DNA of 64,000 nt from NCBI GenBank assembly GCA_026707545.1, contig JAPOWR010000004.1:62001-126000 (forward strand), in the 5' to 3' direction. Each line of letters starts with the position of its first letter. Position 1 is the stretch's first letter. Made by a program: the position numbers and the translations under genes. Below the pieces are notes generated by a model that did not search any database, had not been told where the DNA came from, and saw nothing but the letters and a program-made list of their open reading frames with translations. This DNA is from Acidobacteriota bacterium. Lineage in GTDB: Bacteria; Acidobacteriota; Thermoanaerobaculia; Multivoradales; Multivoraceae. This document shows, in pieces, positions 45,766 to 53,164 of this stretch.

Positions 45766-46977
45766 ATGAAGAGAGGCCGACTTGCCTTGCTCGCCCTTGT
45801 CGCGATGTTCCTGGCCGTTCCGGCGTTTTCCCAGGACGGCGACGAGAACGAGAACGAGAGAGTGAAGGGCGCGCACGAGAACCAGTCGCCGGAGGCGCGG
45901 CAGGACGATCTCGGCATCACGGTTCCCGTGCCGACGAGCCACCCGGGCCGCCGCTACCCGGCGGAACACGAGTTCCCGACCGGCCCGGCCATCGGCGAGC
46001 GACTGCCCGAGTTCGAGCTGCCGAACCAGGACGGCGAGCTGATCGACTTCCACGCGGACCGGGGCGACTCGAAGGCGGTCGTCGTCTTCTACCGCTCCGC
46101 GGTCTGGTGACCGTACTGCCGCACGCAGCTGGTCGAGCTGCAAGACAACCTGGAGCTCTTCGACGCCGAGGACATCAAGGTCTACGGCATCAGCTACGAC
46201 ACGCAGGAGCAGTTGAAGGCCTTCGCTGAGGATCGGGGCGTCACATACGACCTGCTCTCCGATGCCGATTCGGCGGTCATCAAGCGCTTCGGCATTCTGA
46301 ACACGACGATCGATCCCGATGCGGATGTCCTCAACCGGGCGACGCAGAAGGGGTTCTACGGGATTCCCTTCCCGGGCGTCTACGTCACGGACCGTGACGG
46401 CCAGGTGACGGAGAAGTTCTTCCACCGCCACTACGCGACGCGCACTTCCGCCGGCACGATTCGCGACAGCGCGATCGGCCGCATCCTCGCCAAGCACGAG
46501 GTTCCGGCCGCGGAACTGGGCGACGAGCATGTCGAGGTCTCCGTCTTCCTCGCCGACGAGGCGCTCAAGTTCGAGTACACGAGCACTCTTCACGTGCGGT
46601 TCGAGGTCGCCGACGGCTACCACATCTACGCGGAACCCCTGCCCGACGGCTTCATCGCCTCGACGGCGACCGTCGTACCGACCAAGGGCGTGAGAACAGG
46701 CGAGCCGGTCTACCCGGCGACGTCCGAGCGCGAGTTTCCCCAGCTCGGCGTGACGCTCAATGTGTACGAGGAAGGCACGACCGACATCGCCATCCCGATC
46801 GCGCTGAACGCCGAGATTCTCAACTGGCCGATGCAGGACAAGCCGACCGAGATCGAGATCCCGGTCGACATCGTCTACCAGGCCTGCAGCGAGACAGTCT
46901 GCTACGTGCCGAAGGAAGAGACGGTCGTGCTCAAGGCGCCGATCGAACCGCTGGTGATGCCGGGTCGTCGGAGATAG
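45766..46977 (+). CDS. candidate selenoprotein: redoxin-DsbD N-terminal-like protein with in-frame TGA
   Basis: 403 aa if TGA at 46108-46110 is read as selenocysteine (position 115). Signal peptide (MKRGRLALLALVAMFLAVPA), then an AhpC/TSA-Redoxin domain (about 70-245) whose active site reads RSAVW-U-PYC-RTQLVELQ; cysteine relatives have Cys at the U position. The frame continues uninterrupted for 867 bases after the TGA, with a C-terminal DsbD N-terminal-like domain (about 250-400) carrying Cys374 and Cys379. Predicted role: periplasmic peroxide or disulfide reduction with electrons relayed between the two domains. A point mutation or sequencing error at a Cys codon is the alternative. Confidence 0.75.
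46108..46141 (+). promoter_or_regulatory. in-frame TGA with SECIS-like hairpin
   Basis: TGA at 46108-46110 is followed 14 bases later by GCAGCT-GGTCG-AGCTGC (46125-46141), a six-pair hairpin whose loop starts GGT. Bacterial SECIS elements are short hairpins just after the UGA with a conserved G/GU in the apical loop, about 16-37 bases downstream; the loop G here is 21 bases after the TGA. The same bases encode the conserved QLVEL, so chance pairing is possible. Confidence 0.55.
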
Positions 46978-47020
46978 CGTCGGCAAACCCTCAGCCTCCG
47001 ACTCCAGTCCGGCGGTCAAG

Positions 47021-47707
47021 ATGAGCCTGATCCTCTACGGAGCCCACCTCTCTCCCTTCGTTCGCAAGGCGGATGCGCTGCTGCGCGAGAAGGGAGTGCC
47101 CTTCGAACTCAAGAGCGTCAACATCATGCCGATGCCCGACTGGTTCAAGGAGATCAGTCCGGCCCGTCGGATTCCGGTGTTGCGCGATACGGATGTGGGC
47201 GAGAAAGGTCCTGCCGGCACGATCCCCGACTCGTCCGCGATCTGCGCCTACATCGAGCAGAAGTTCCCGGAGCCCGCGTTCTATCCGGCGGATCCCTACG
47301 AACGCGGCCGCGCGGTGTGGCTGGAGGAGTACTGCGACACCGAGCTGGCGATGGCGATCGGCCTCGGGATCTTCCGCCCGATCCAGTTCAAGCGCTTCAT
47401 GGGCGAGGAGCCCGATGTGGACACGGCCAGGAAGACGTATGCGGAGCGGCTTCCACGGCGCCTCGACTATCTCGAAGGCGAAGTCGGTGACGGACCGTTC
47501 CTGGTTGGAGACGCGCTCACGATCGCGGACATCTCCCTCGCGTGTCAGGTCGCTCAGTTCGAGTTCGTCGCCGGGCCGCTCGACGCGTCGCGGTGGCCCG
47601 GAGTGGCCGTCCTCGTCGAGCGCTTGACCGGGCGGGACAGCTTTCAGCCCTGTCTCGCGATCTGCCGGAAGATCGTGAAGCAGGAGCCCATCGATCTGAG
47701 GTCCTAG
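47021..47707 (+). CDS. glutathione S-transferase family protein
   Basis: 228 aa. The N-terminal thioredoxin-like domain opens LYGAHLSPFVRKADALLREKG, placing Ser10/Ser11 or nearby Tyr where GSTs activate the thiol, with IPVLRDTD and PDSSAICAYIEQ (the cis-Pro and glutathione-binding segments). The helical C-terminal domain follows (DALTIADISLA near 165). Cytoplasmic. Directly precedes a sulfatase gene by four bases and may share its transcript; substrate unknown. Confidence 0.9.
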   Translation: MSLILYGAHLSPFVRKADALLREKGVPFELKSVNIMPMPDWFKEISPARRIPVLRDTDVGEKGPAGTIPDSSAICAYIEQKFPEPAFYPADPYERGRAVWLEEYCDTELAMAIGLGIFRPIQFKRFMGEEPDVDTARKTYAERLPRRLDYLEGEVGDGPFLVGDALTIADISLACQVAQFEFVAGPLDASRWPGVAVLVERLTGRDSFQPCLAICRKIVKQEPIDLRS

Positions 47708-47711
47708 ATCG

Positions 47712-49238
47712 GTGACGAAGCCGATGCCGTGGATCCTGCTCATGGCCATCGTCCTGCTGGGCTGCGCGGCGGGCGAGGAGGTCGAGGCGCCGGAGGCGCA
47801 GCGGCCGCCAAACGTCGTGCTCATCGTCGCCGACGACCTGGGCTGGCGTGACGTCAGCTTCAACGGCGGCGACATCGCCACCCCCAACATCGACCGGATC
47901 GCCACGGAGGGCGTCAGGCTCGATCGCTTCTACGTGGCGCCCATCTGCTCGCCGACGCGCGCAGGCCTGATGACCGGCAGACATCCGATTCGCTACGGCA
48001 TGATGCGCGGCGTCGTCATGGGGTACCACGACTACGGTCTCGATCCCGAGGCGACGATCGTGCCGCAGGTGCTTGCCGAGGCCGGCTACGAGCACAGGGG
48101 CCTCGTCGGCAAGTGGCATCTGGGTCTGTCGCGCCGGGAGTACCACCCCCTGGAACGTGGTTTCACGCGCTTCGTCGGCCACCTCGGCTGGGGCTTCGAC
48201 TACTTCACGCACGAGCGCTACGGCGAGGTCGACTGGTTCCACGACGAGGAGTCGGTCGACGAGCCCGGCTACAGCACGGATCTGATCTCCGAGCACGCGG
48301 TGCGGTTCGTCCGCGAGCACGCCGGCGGCGAGGCGCCCTTCTTCCTGTTCGTGCCGTACAACGCGCCGCACTCACCCTTCGAGGCGAAGGAAGAGGATCT
48401 GCCGCTCTACGAGGGCCTCGAGCCGGTGGCGATCGAGGCGGTCGTCGGCGCGGGCGTGCCGCCGGAGAAGTACGAGTGGTTCGGGGGCCACGCGATGAGC
48501 CGGGCACGCCTCGAAGACGTGGAAGGCCGGCTCCGCAACCGCAGGATCACTGGCGCGATGGTCCACGCGATGGACGTCGGTATCGGCCGTATTCTCGATG
48601 CCCTGGACGAGGCCGGCGTGGCGGACGACACCCTGGTGTGGTTCTTCTCGGACAACGGCGGCGACACCGGCATCGGCGACAACCGCCCGTTCCGCGGCTC
48701 CAAGGGCAACGTCTTCGAAGGCGGCATCCGAGTGGCGGCGGCGGCCCGCTGGCCCGCCGGCGGCGTGAGTGGCGGGAGCGCCGTTTCCGCACCGCTGAAC
48801 TACCTCGACGTCATGCCGACGCTCATGGAGGCAGCGGCCGCTTCGGATCCTGTCGATCTTGAACTGGACGGCCGCGATGCCCTGCCGGCGCTTCGGGGTG
48901 TCGAGGTCGCCGGCGACCGCGACTTCTACTCCTACTGCGCCCAGTTGAGCAGCGAGCGCGAGCAACTCATGGCGATGGAAGGCGACTGGAAGCTGATCGT
49001 CATCGGACCCGAGCCGCTCGACCGCGCGGCGCTCGCCGAGTCCCAGACCATGCTCTTTCACCTGGGCGAGGATCCCGGCGAGCGCAACGACCTGTCGGCC
49101 GAGCACCCGGAGATCGTCGAGCGTCTGACCGGGAAGGCGCTTGCCTTCCGCGCCCTGCAGCCCGACGAGCACGTGCCGATCTTCTGGGAGGGACGCGACG
49201 GTTTCGTCGCGCCGGAGAGGTGGCGGTTTGCGGAGTAA
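47712..49238 (+). CDS. type I sulfatase, lipoprotein
   Basis: 508 aa. Lipobox LLGC (Cys18) predicts a lipid-anchored protein. VADDLGWRDVS and CSPTRAGLMTG (Cys79 as the formylglycine precursor) are the sulfatase signatures, with GKWHLG and FFSDNGGD later. GTG 47712 is the start, four bases after the GST gene. It differs clearly from the sulfatases at 20457 and 43068, so the three are not recent duplicates. Desulfates an extracellular ester by inference. Confidence 0.92.
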   Translation: MTKPMPWILLMAIVLLGCAAGEEVEAPEAQRPPNVVLIVADDLGWRDVSFNGGDIATPNIDRIATEGVRLDRFYVAPICSPTRAGLMTGRHPIRYGMMRGVVMGYHDYGLDPEATIVPQVLAEAGYEHRGLVGKWHLGLSRREYHPLERGFTRFVGHLGWGFDYFTHERYGEVDWFHDEESVDEPGYSTDLISEHAVRFVREHAGGEAPFFLFVPYNAPHSPFEAKEEDLPLYEGLEPVAIEAVVGAGVPPEKYEWFGGHAMSRARLEDVEGRLRNRRITGAMVHAMDVGIGRILDALDEAGVADDTLVWFFSDNGGDTGIGDNRPFRGSKGNVFEGGIRVAAAARWPAGGVSGGSAVSAPLNYLDVMPTLMEAAAASDPVDLELDGRDALPALRGVEVAGDRDFYSYCAQLSSEREQLMAMEGDWKLIVIGPEPLDRAALAESQTMLFHLGEDPGERNDLSAEHPEIVERLTGKALAFRALQPDEHVPIFWEGRDGFVAPERWRFAE

Positions 49239-49259
49239 GCTGACCCGCGTGGGTGGCGT

Positions 49260-50096
49260 ATGAAGACGTTTCTCTACCTTGTTGCAGGAGGCCTGGCAGC
49301 GATGATGCCGGTCGCGCAGGCTGCGAACGGCGAAACGGCACGCCCGCTGTCCGCCTTTTTCGGGTTGGACAACGCCCTGCCAGGCGTTGCGAACATCCTC
49401 TGCCAGGGCGCATCCGGGCAGGACGGCATGCCGATCGTGCTGTCCCATACCGTGGACGCGGAAACCCTGCAGGCCGAGGACTTCCGGATCGTCACGCGGT
49501 CCGGATCTGAACGCACTCCCATCTGCTCAACCCTTCGCCCGGCCAGCGATCCAGGCGAACTCAGGACCGTGCTCCTCATCGGTGAGTTCGGCGACGCGGC
49601 CGACGACCCGCCGGCGAAAGTGCTCATTGTCGGCGACCTGTTCTCGGACGGAGTGACGGGTGATCCGATGAACTTCCGCGGAACAGAGACGAGTGTCACG
49701 CCATTGGAGGCCGGACCCTCTCTCGTGCTGGCGGAGGTGGTACCCGAGGACGGATGGTCAACGGAGAGCCGGGGGTCGGCGTGTCCGGAAGGCATCCAAC
49801 AGGTGGTCCGGGCGACCTGGGCCGGAGGCGTACGACTGCCGGATGGCGACGACGCTGGCGACGGCGAGCGCGCGCTCTATCGGGTGACCGTGAAGCGTCC
49901 GGACGGCTCGAGTGACGAGATCGTCCCAGCGGCGCTCGCGGATCTGGGCGACAACGACAACAACCACCTTCTGTGCCTCGACACGTCCGCCCCGGCGGTC
50001 TCCGTGAGCTTCCCGGGTGGTCATCTCGTCGACCCCAATCAGGACCTGAATCCCGACACGCGGGTTGCGGTCGACGGTGGTTCAGAGGTGCCTTAG
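49260..50096 (+). CDS. secreted protein of unknown function
   Basis: 278 aa. Signal peptide of about 22 residues ending AQAA. I do not recognise a family. The mature start has RPLSAFFGLDNALP, and later segments (GMPIVLSHTVDAETLQAEDFRIV, RTVLLIGEFGD, DNDNNHLLCLDTSAPA) look like beta-sandwich repeats. Two Cys pairs could form disulfides. It follows the sulfatase gene by 21 bases, so may be co-transcribed. Its end abuts the hairpin array. Confidence 0.72.
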   Translation: MKTFLYLVAGGLAAMMPVAQAANGETARPLSAFFGLDNALPGVANILCQGASGQDGMPIVLSHTVDAETLQAEDFRIVTRSGSERTPICSTLRPASDPGELRTVLLIGEFGDAADDPPAKVLIVGDLFSDGVTGDPMNFRGTETSVTPLEAGPSLVLAEVVPEDGWSTESRGSACPEGIQQVVRATWAGGVRLPDGDDAGDGERALYRVTVKRPDGSSDEIVPAALADLGDNDNNHLLCLDTSAPAVSVSFPGGHLVDPNQDLNPDTRVAVDGGSEVP

Positions 50097-50202
50097 ACCT
50101 ACTGGTCGCCTCTTGCGCCTGTCTGGGCGGTGGGAGTGGAGCCGGCCCGACGGCCGGCGGCAGTTTTCCTGGGGCTACGCCGCTTCGCGGCTCCGCCCCG
50201 GA

Positions 50203-50230
50203 GCGGACCAGAAGGTCCGCGCACCCAGAG
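50203..50230 (-). repeat. dispersed hairpin repeat, copy B (inverted)
   Basis: Inverted copy: GCGGACC-AGAA-GGTCCGC then GCACCCAG, the reverse complement of CTGGGTGC plus hairpin found at 39816-39841 and 50335-50360. Similarity fades after about 28 bases. Confidence 0.75.
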
Positions 50231-50325
50231 CACTGCCCGGGTGTGGCCTGCTTCTCTACATGTGGTTGACATGACGCCGCTGCGGGCGCATTCCAACTGC
50301 AGCAGGGAATCCCGCAGGACCCCAC

Positions 50326-50360
50326 GCCCGTTCTCTGGGTGCGCGGACCTTCTGGTCCGC
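50326..50360 (+). repeat. dispersed hairpin repeat, copy C
   Basis: 35 bases identical to 39807-39841, ten kilobases away. It faces copy B head to head, with 95 bases between the two. Confidence 0.78.
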
Positions 50361-50469
50361 TGCCGCCGAAGGCGGCCAGAACCACGCGCCGGCCGTAGGC
50401 CGGCACGTTTGCCAGTTGAAGGGCTGATTCGTTCGCCACATCAGCGCTTTGCGCTGATGTGGCGCCGAC

Positions 50470-50525
50470 ATCCCGTACGGGCTGTCAGCGCGCGCTGCGG
50501 CGCGCGCTGGTAGCCCGTACGGGAT
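50470..50525. repeat. long inverted repeat mirroring the 3' end of tRNA-Glu
   Basis: ATCCCGTACGGGCT (50470-50483) is a perfect inverted copy of AGCCCGTACGGGAT (50512-50525), which is the acceptor and T-stem end of the tRNA. Inside lies a second perfect nine-base stem, 50486-50494 with 50501-50509, loop CTGCGG, overlapping the CCA. On the + strand the joining bases can pair as G-U, giving an almost continuous 25-pair stem. Confidence 0.75.
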
Positions 50526-50583
50526 TCGAACCCGTGTTACTGGCGTGAGAGGCCAGCGTCCTAGACCCCTAGACGAACGGGCC
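50508..50583 (-). tRNA. tRNA-Glu (anticodon CTC)
   Basis: Reading the minus strand, GGCCCGT pairs with ACGGGCT as the acceptor stem; the anticodon arm is CTGGC-CTCTCAC-GCCAG, giving anticodon CTC (Glu); the T arm is ACGGG-TTCGAAT-CCCGT. The discriminator is A and a CCA end is encoded at 50510-50508. The D arm GTCTAGGGGTCTAGGAC is typical of tRNA-Glu. It is immediately followed by a strong hairpin that includes its own 3' bases. TAAATT at 50610-50605 (minus strand) could be its -10 element. Confidence 0.95.
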
Positions 50584-50684
50584 ACGCGTGCGCAGGGCCG
50601 CGGAATTTAGCACAGCGCGGTGCAGGTGCCTCGGTCCTGCGAGTTCGGAATCTCACCTTCGAGCCATGGTGTTAGGTTGCCGTA

Positions 50685-52481
50685 GTGCCTCTTCGACGCG
50701 GCATCTTTTTGTGGGCCCGCGGGCTGCTGGCAGCCACGCTGACGCTCGCGCCGTTCTCGCCGGCGTGGCCGCAGGCTGACGACGAGCCGGAGACGCAGAT
50801 TCTCTCGCATGAGGATGGGCTGATCGTGATGGGCCGGCAGCGGGAGCCGTTGCCCTGGGCTCGGTCCTCGTTCGGTCCGCTCGTGGCCCTGGCGCCGGTC
50901 GTGGAGGTGCTGGGAGGCGAGCTGGAGATCGGTCCTCTGGGCGAGGCGCACACGCTGCAGGTCGCCGGTCGCGAGGTGGTGCTCGGGCCGCTGGGCCGGA
51001 TCGTTCTGGTCGACGGCGAGATGCACAGCCTGTCGATCAGGCCGTGGCTCGAACCGGAACCGGAACTCCCCGAGCATCTGCGCCCGAAGGACGACGAGGA
51101 GGACGACGGCGACGCGGATTCCGGGAGCCCCGACGCGGAAGAGCCGGAGCCCGAACTGCCGCCGATCGAGTTGCCTCCGCGTCATCTGTACGTCCCGGTC
51201 GACGCGCTGGTGCGCGCGTATCCGGAGGAGCAGGGATACCGGTTCGACTTCGACCGTCGGCGCGGGCGGCTGCAGGTCGACCGGATCGGCGAACGCCGGC
51301 TCGCGGTCGAGGTGGACCGCGTGCACGATCTCGGCGCGACGACGCTGGTCGTGACCTTCTCGGGTCGGCCCCGCTACCGCGTCGACGACTACCGTGGAGG
51401 CGTACGGCTCCGGCTCCTGAGCGGCGTCCTGGAGCCGCGGCCTCGCGTCCGGCTCAACGATCCGCTCGTGCGCTGGCTGGAAGTCCGCGAACGCTCGATC
51501 GATATCGGTCTGGCGCCAAGGGCGGAGGCGTCCGAGCCGTACATCCTCGGACGACCGCCCCGGGTTCAACTCGTCATGGACATCACCCGGGACCGGATGC
51601 GGAGCACACCCCGCGCCCTGTCGCGGCGAGCGGAGGAAACCGGCGAGTTCCGGATCGTCCTCGACCCGGGCCACGGGGGCGCCGACACCGGCGTTTCGTC
51701 GCCCGACGGCGTGACGGAGAAGGACCTTGTGCTCGAGATTGCGCGGGAACTCGGGTCGCACCTGGCGGACAGCCTGGACGCGCGGGTCGTGCTGACCCGG
51801 ACCGACGACGCCGAGGTGGCGCTCGAGAACCGGACGGCGGTGGCCAACCAGCGCCGGGCCGATCTCTTCCTGTCCCTGCATGTGAGTCCGGATTCTCCGT
51901 GGGCCGCCGGGGACGGTTTTCAGACGTACGTCCTCGATCCGCCGCCGGCACTGTTCGAGACGGCCGACGACGAGGAGGAAGCGCCGGTCGACGACGATTG
52001 GGGCGAACCGGCCGGGGAGGACGATCCCGAACCGCCGGAAGCCGGCTTGCGACGGAACGAGCAAGACGCGACGGACTTTGAAGAGGATACGTTCGACGAC
52101 CTGGGCGCCGAGGCGGAAGACGCGCAGGAGATTCACGTCGCCGTTCCTGCGCTCGAGCTTTGGGAGCGGGCGCAGGACAGCCAACTCGAGAGGAGCCGGC
52201 TGCTGGCGCGGCTGATCCAGAGCCATGTCAGCGACGTGCTCGAGCAGCCGAACCGCCGCGTTTCTCGAGCGCCGCTACGGGTGCTCACCGGCGCTTCGAT
52301 GCCCGCGGTTCTGATCGAACTCGGTTCACTCGGTGGCGACGAGGAAGAGGAAGGAACACCGCTGCTCGACGAGTTCCACCGGCGCGAGCTGATCGAGGCG
52401 ATCGGGCGGGCGATCCGCCTGTACCGTGGCGTCGTGGCCGGCGCCGGCGCCGACAGGGCCGCCGACGGGGCGGGGTCGTGA
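50685..52481 (+). CDS. N-acetylmuramoyl-L-alanine amidase (AmiC type)
   Basis: 598 aa with signal peptide (about 29 residues). The C-terminal zinc amidase_3 domain has LDPGHGGADTG (His330), TEKDLVLEIA (Glu near 345), SLHVS (His near 400) and VLIELGSL (Glu near 546). The N-terminal part (about 60-310) has an AMIN-like beta domain, and two Asp/Glu-rich linkers (near 125-155 and 425-480) are unusual, the second inserted within the catalytic domain. Cuts peptide side chains from glycan strands during cell separation. GTG start; overlaps the GerMN gene by four bases (GTGA). Confidence 0.92.
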   Translation: MPLRRGIFLWARGLLAATLTLAPFSPAWPQADDEPETQILSHEDGLIVMGRQREPLPWARSSFGPLVALAPVVEVLGGELEIGPLGEAHTLQVAGREVVLGPLGRIVLVDGEMHSLSIRPWLEPEPELPEHLRPKDDEEDDGDADSGSPDAEEPEPELPPIELPPRHLYVPVDALVRAYPEEQGYRFDFDRRRGRLQVDRIGERRLAVEVDRVHDLGATTLVVTFSGRPRYRVDDYRGGVRLRLLSGVLEPRPRVRLNDPLVRWLEVRERSIDIGLAPRAEASEPYILGRPPRVQLVMDITRDRMRSTPRALSRRAEETGEFRIVLDPGHGGADTGVSSPDGVTEKDLVLEIARELGSHLADSLDARVVLTRTDDAEVALENRTAVANQRRADLFLSLHVSPDSPWAAGDGFQTYVLDPPPALFETADDEEEAPVDDDWGEPAGEDDPEPPEAGLRRNEQDATDFEEDTFDDLGAEAEDAQEIHVAVPALELWERAQDSQLERSRLLARLIQSHVSDVLEQPNRRVSRAPLRVLTGASMPAVLIELGSLGGDEEEEGTPLLDEFHRRELIEAIGRAIRLYRGVVAGAGADRAADGAGS

Positions 52482-53161
52482 CCCGCGCGTCGTCGCGCGT
52501 GTGGCCGGTCGTGGCCATCGCGTTGCTGGCCGGTTGCGGCGGCTCGGGCGAGAACGGCGACGGCGACGGCGAAGTGGAACTCGCGGCACCCGGGGACGAC
52601 TTCCTGGCCACGCTGTGCTTTCCGACGGGACTCGGTTTGCTCCGCTGCGAGGAGCGGTCGATCCCCGCCGAAGACAGCGCGGAGGAAACGGCCGTCGTCA
52701 TCATCGAAGCACTGATCGCAGGTCCGGAGCGGGTCGAGGCCCCTGACGCGATCGCGGGCGAACCAGATGACGAAGACGGCGATCCGACCGATCCGGCCGA
52801 CCCGCTCGACGACGTGTTTCCGGCCTTGCCGGCCGGAGTCCGGCTCCTGGCGCTGGAAGTGCTCGACAACGTGGCGTACGTCGACCTGACGATGGCCGAA
52901 GTCGGTGACGGAAGGGGCGAACGAGCCGCCGCGCCGCGCCGCTCGGCACTGGTCCTGGAGCGCCCGGCGATGGGGCTGACGGAGGAACTCCTGGCCGTCT
53001 ACAGCGTGGTGAACAGTCTGACCGCGAACAGCCTGGGCATCGACCGCGTCGTGCTGATGTGGAACGGAGAGCAGCGCCCGACCTTCGCCGGCCACGTCGA
53101 CACGACCAGACCGCTGATGGCCGACCTGGAGCGGAACGCCGAGCCGTCCGGCGGCGCCTGA
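52478..53161 (+). CDS. GerMN-domain lipoprotein
   Basis: 227 aa. Lipobox LLAGC near residue 20. A GerMN domain follows (about 50-215: ALIAGPE, LLALEVLDNVAYVDLTM, VYSVVNSLTANSLGIDRVVLMWNGE). The domain was named from a sporulation protein but is widespread next to cell-wall amidases, so an envelope role with the upstream amidase is likely. An Asp-rich insertion (DDEDGDPTDPADPLDD) is unusual. GTG 52478 is chosen because the frame further upstream overlaps the amidase in another frame. Confidence 0.88.
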   Translation: MTRASSRVWPVVAIALLAGCGGSGENGDGDGEVELAAPGDDFLATLCFPTGLGLLRCEERSIPAEDSAEETAVVIIEALIAGPERVEAPDAIAGEPDDEDGDPTDPADPLDDVFPALPAGVRLLALEVLDNVAYVDLTMAEVGDGRGERAAAPRRSALVLERPAMGLTEELLAVYSVVNSLTANSLGIDRVVLMWNGEQRPTFAGHVDTTRPLMADLERNAEPSGGA

Positions 53162-53164
53162 TCA

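Larger units (their letters stand above)
50141..50464. repeat. array of perfect hairpins in a non-coding region
   Basis: The 411 bases between the unknown secreted-protein gene and the tRNA hold no convincing gene but eight perfect hairpins: 50141-50158 (7 bp, loop CGAC), 50179-50191, 50191-50203, 50203-50220 (7 bp, loop AGAA), 50343-50360 (7 bp, loop TTCT), 50362-50376 (6 bp, loop GAA), 50388-50404 (7 bp, loop GTA) and 50434-50464 (14 bp, loop TTT). Four consecutive ones near 50179-50220 share their boundary bases. No T-runs follow, so they are not ordinary terminators. Only 50230-50325 is free of strong hairpins. Confidence 0.75.

Noticed and set aside
45766..46110. Truncated redoxin pseudogene ending at TGA
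   Set aside because: The frame continues without other damage, the TGA lies precisely on the active-site Cys position, and a SECIS-like hairpin follows; a pseudogene would rarely be hit only there. Kept as the main alternative.
50141..50464. CRISPR array
   Set aside because: Repeats are unequal hairpins without uniform spacers, and no cas gene is present.
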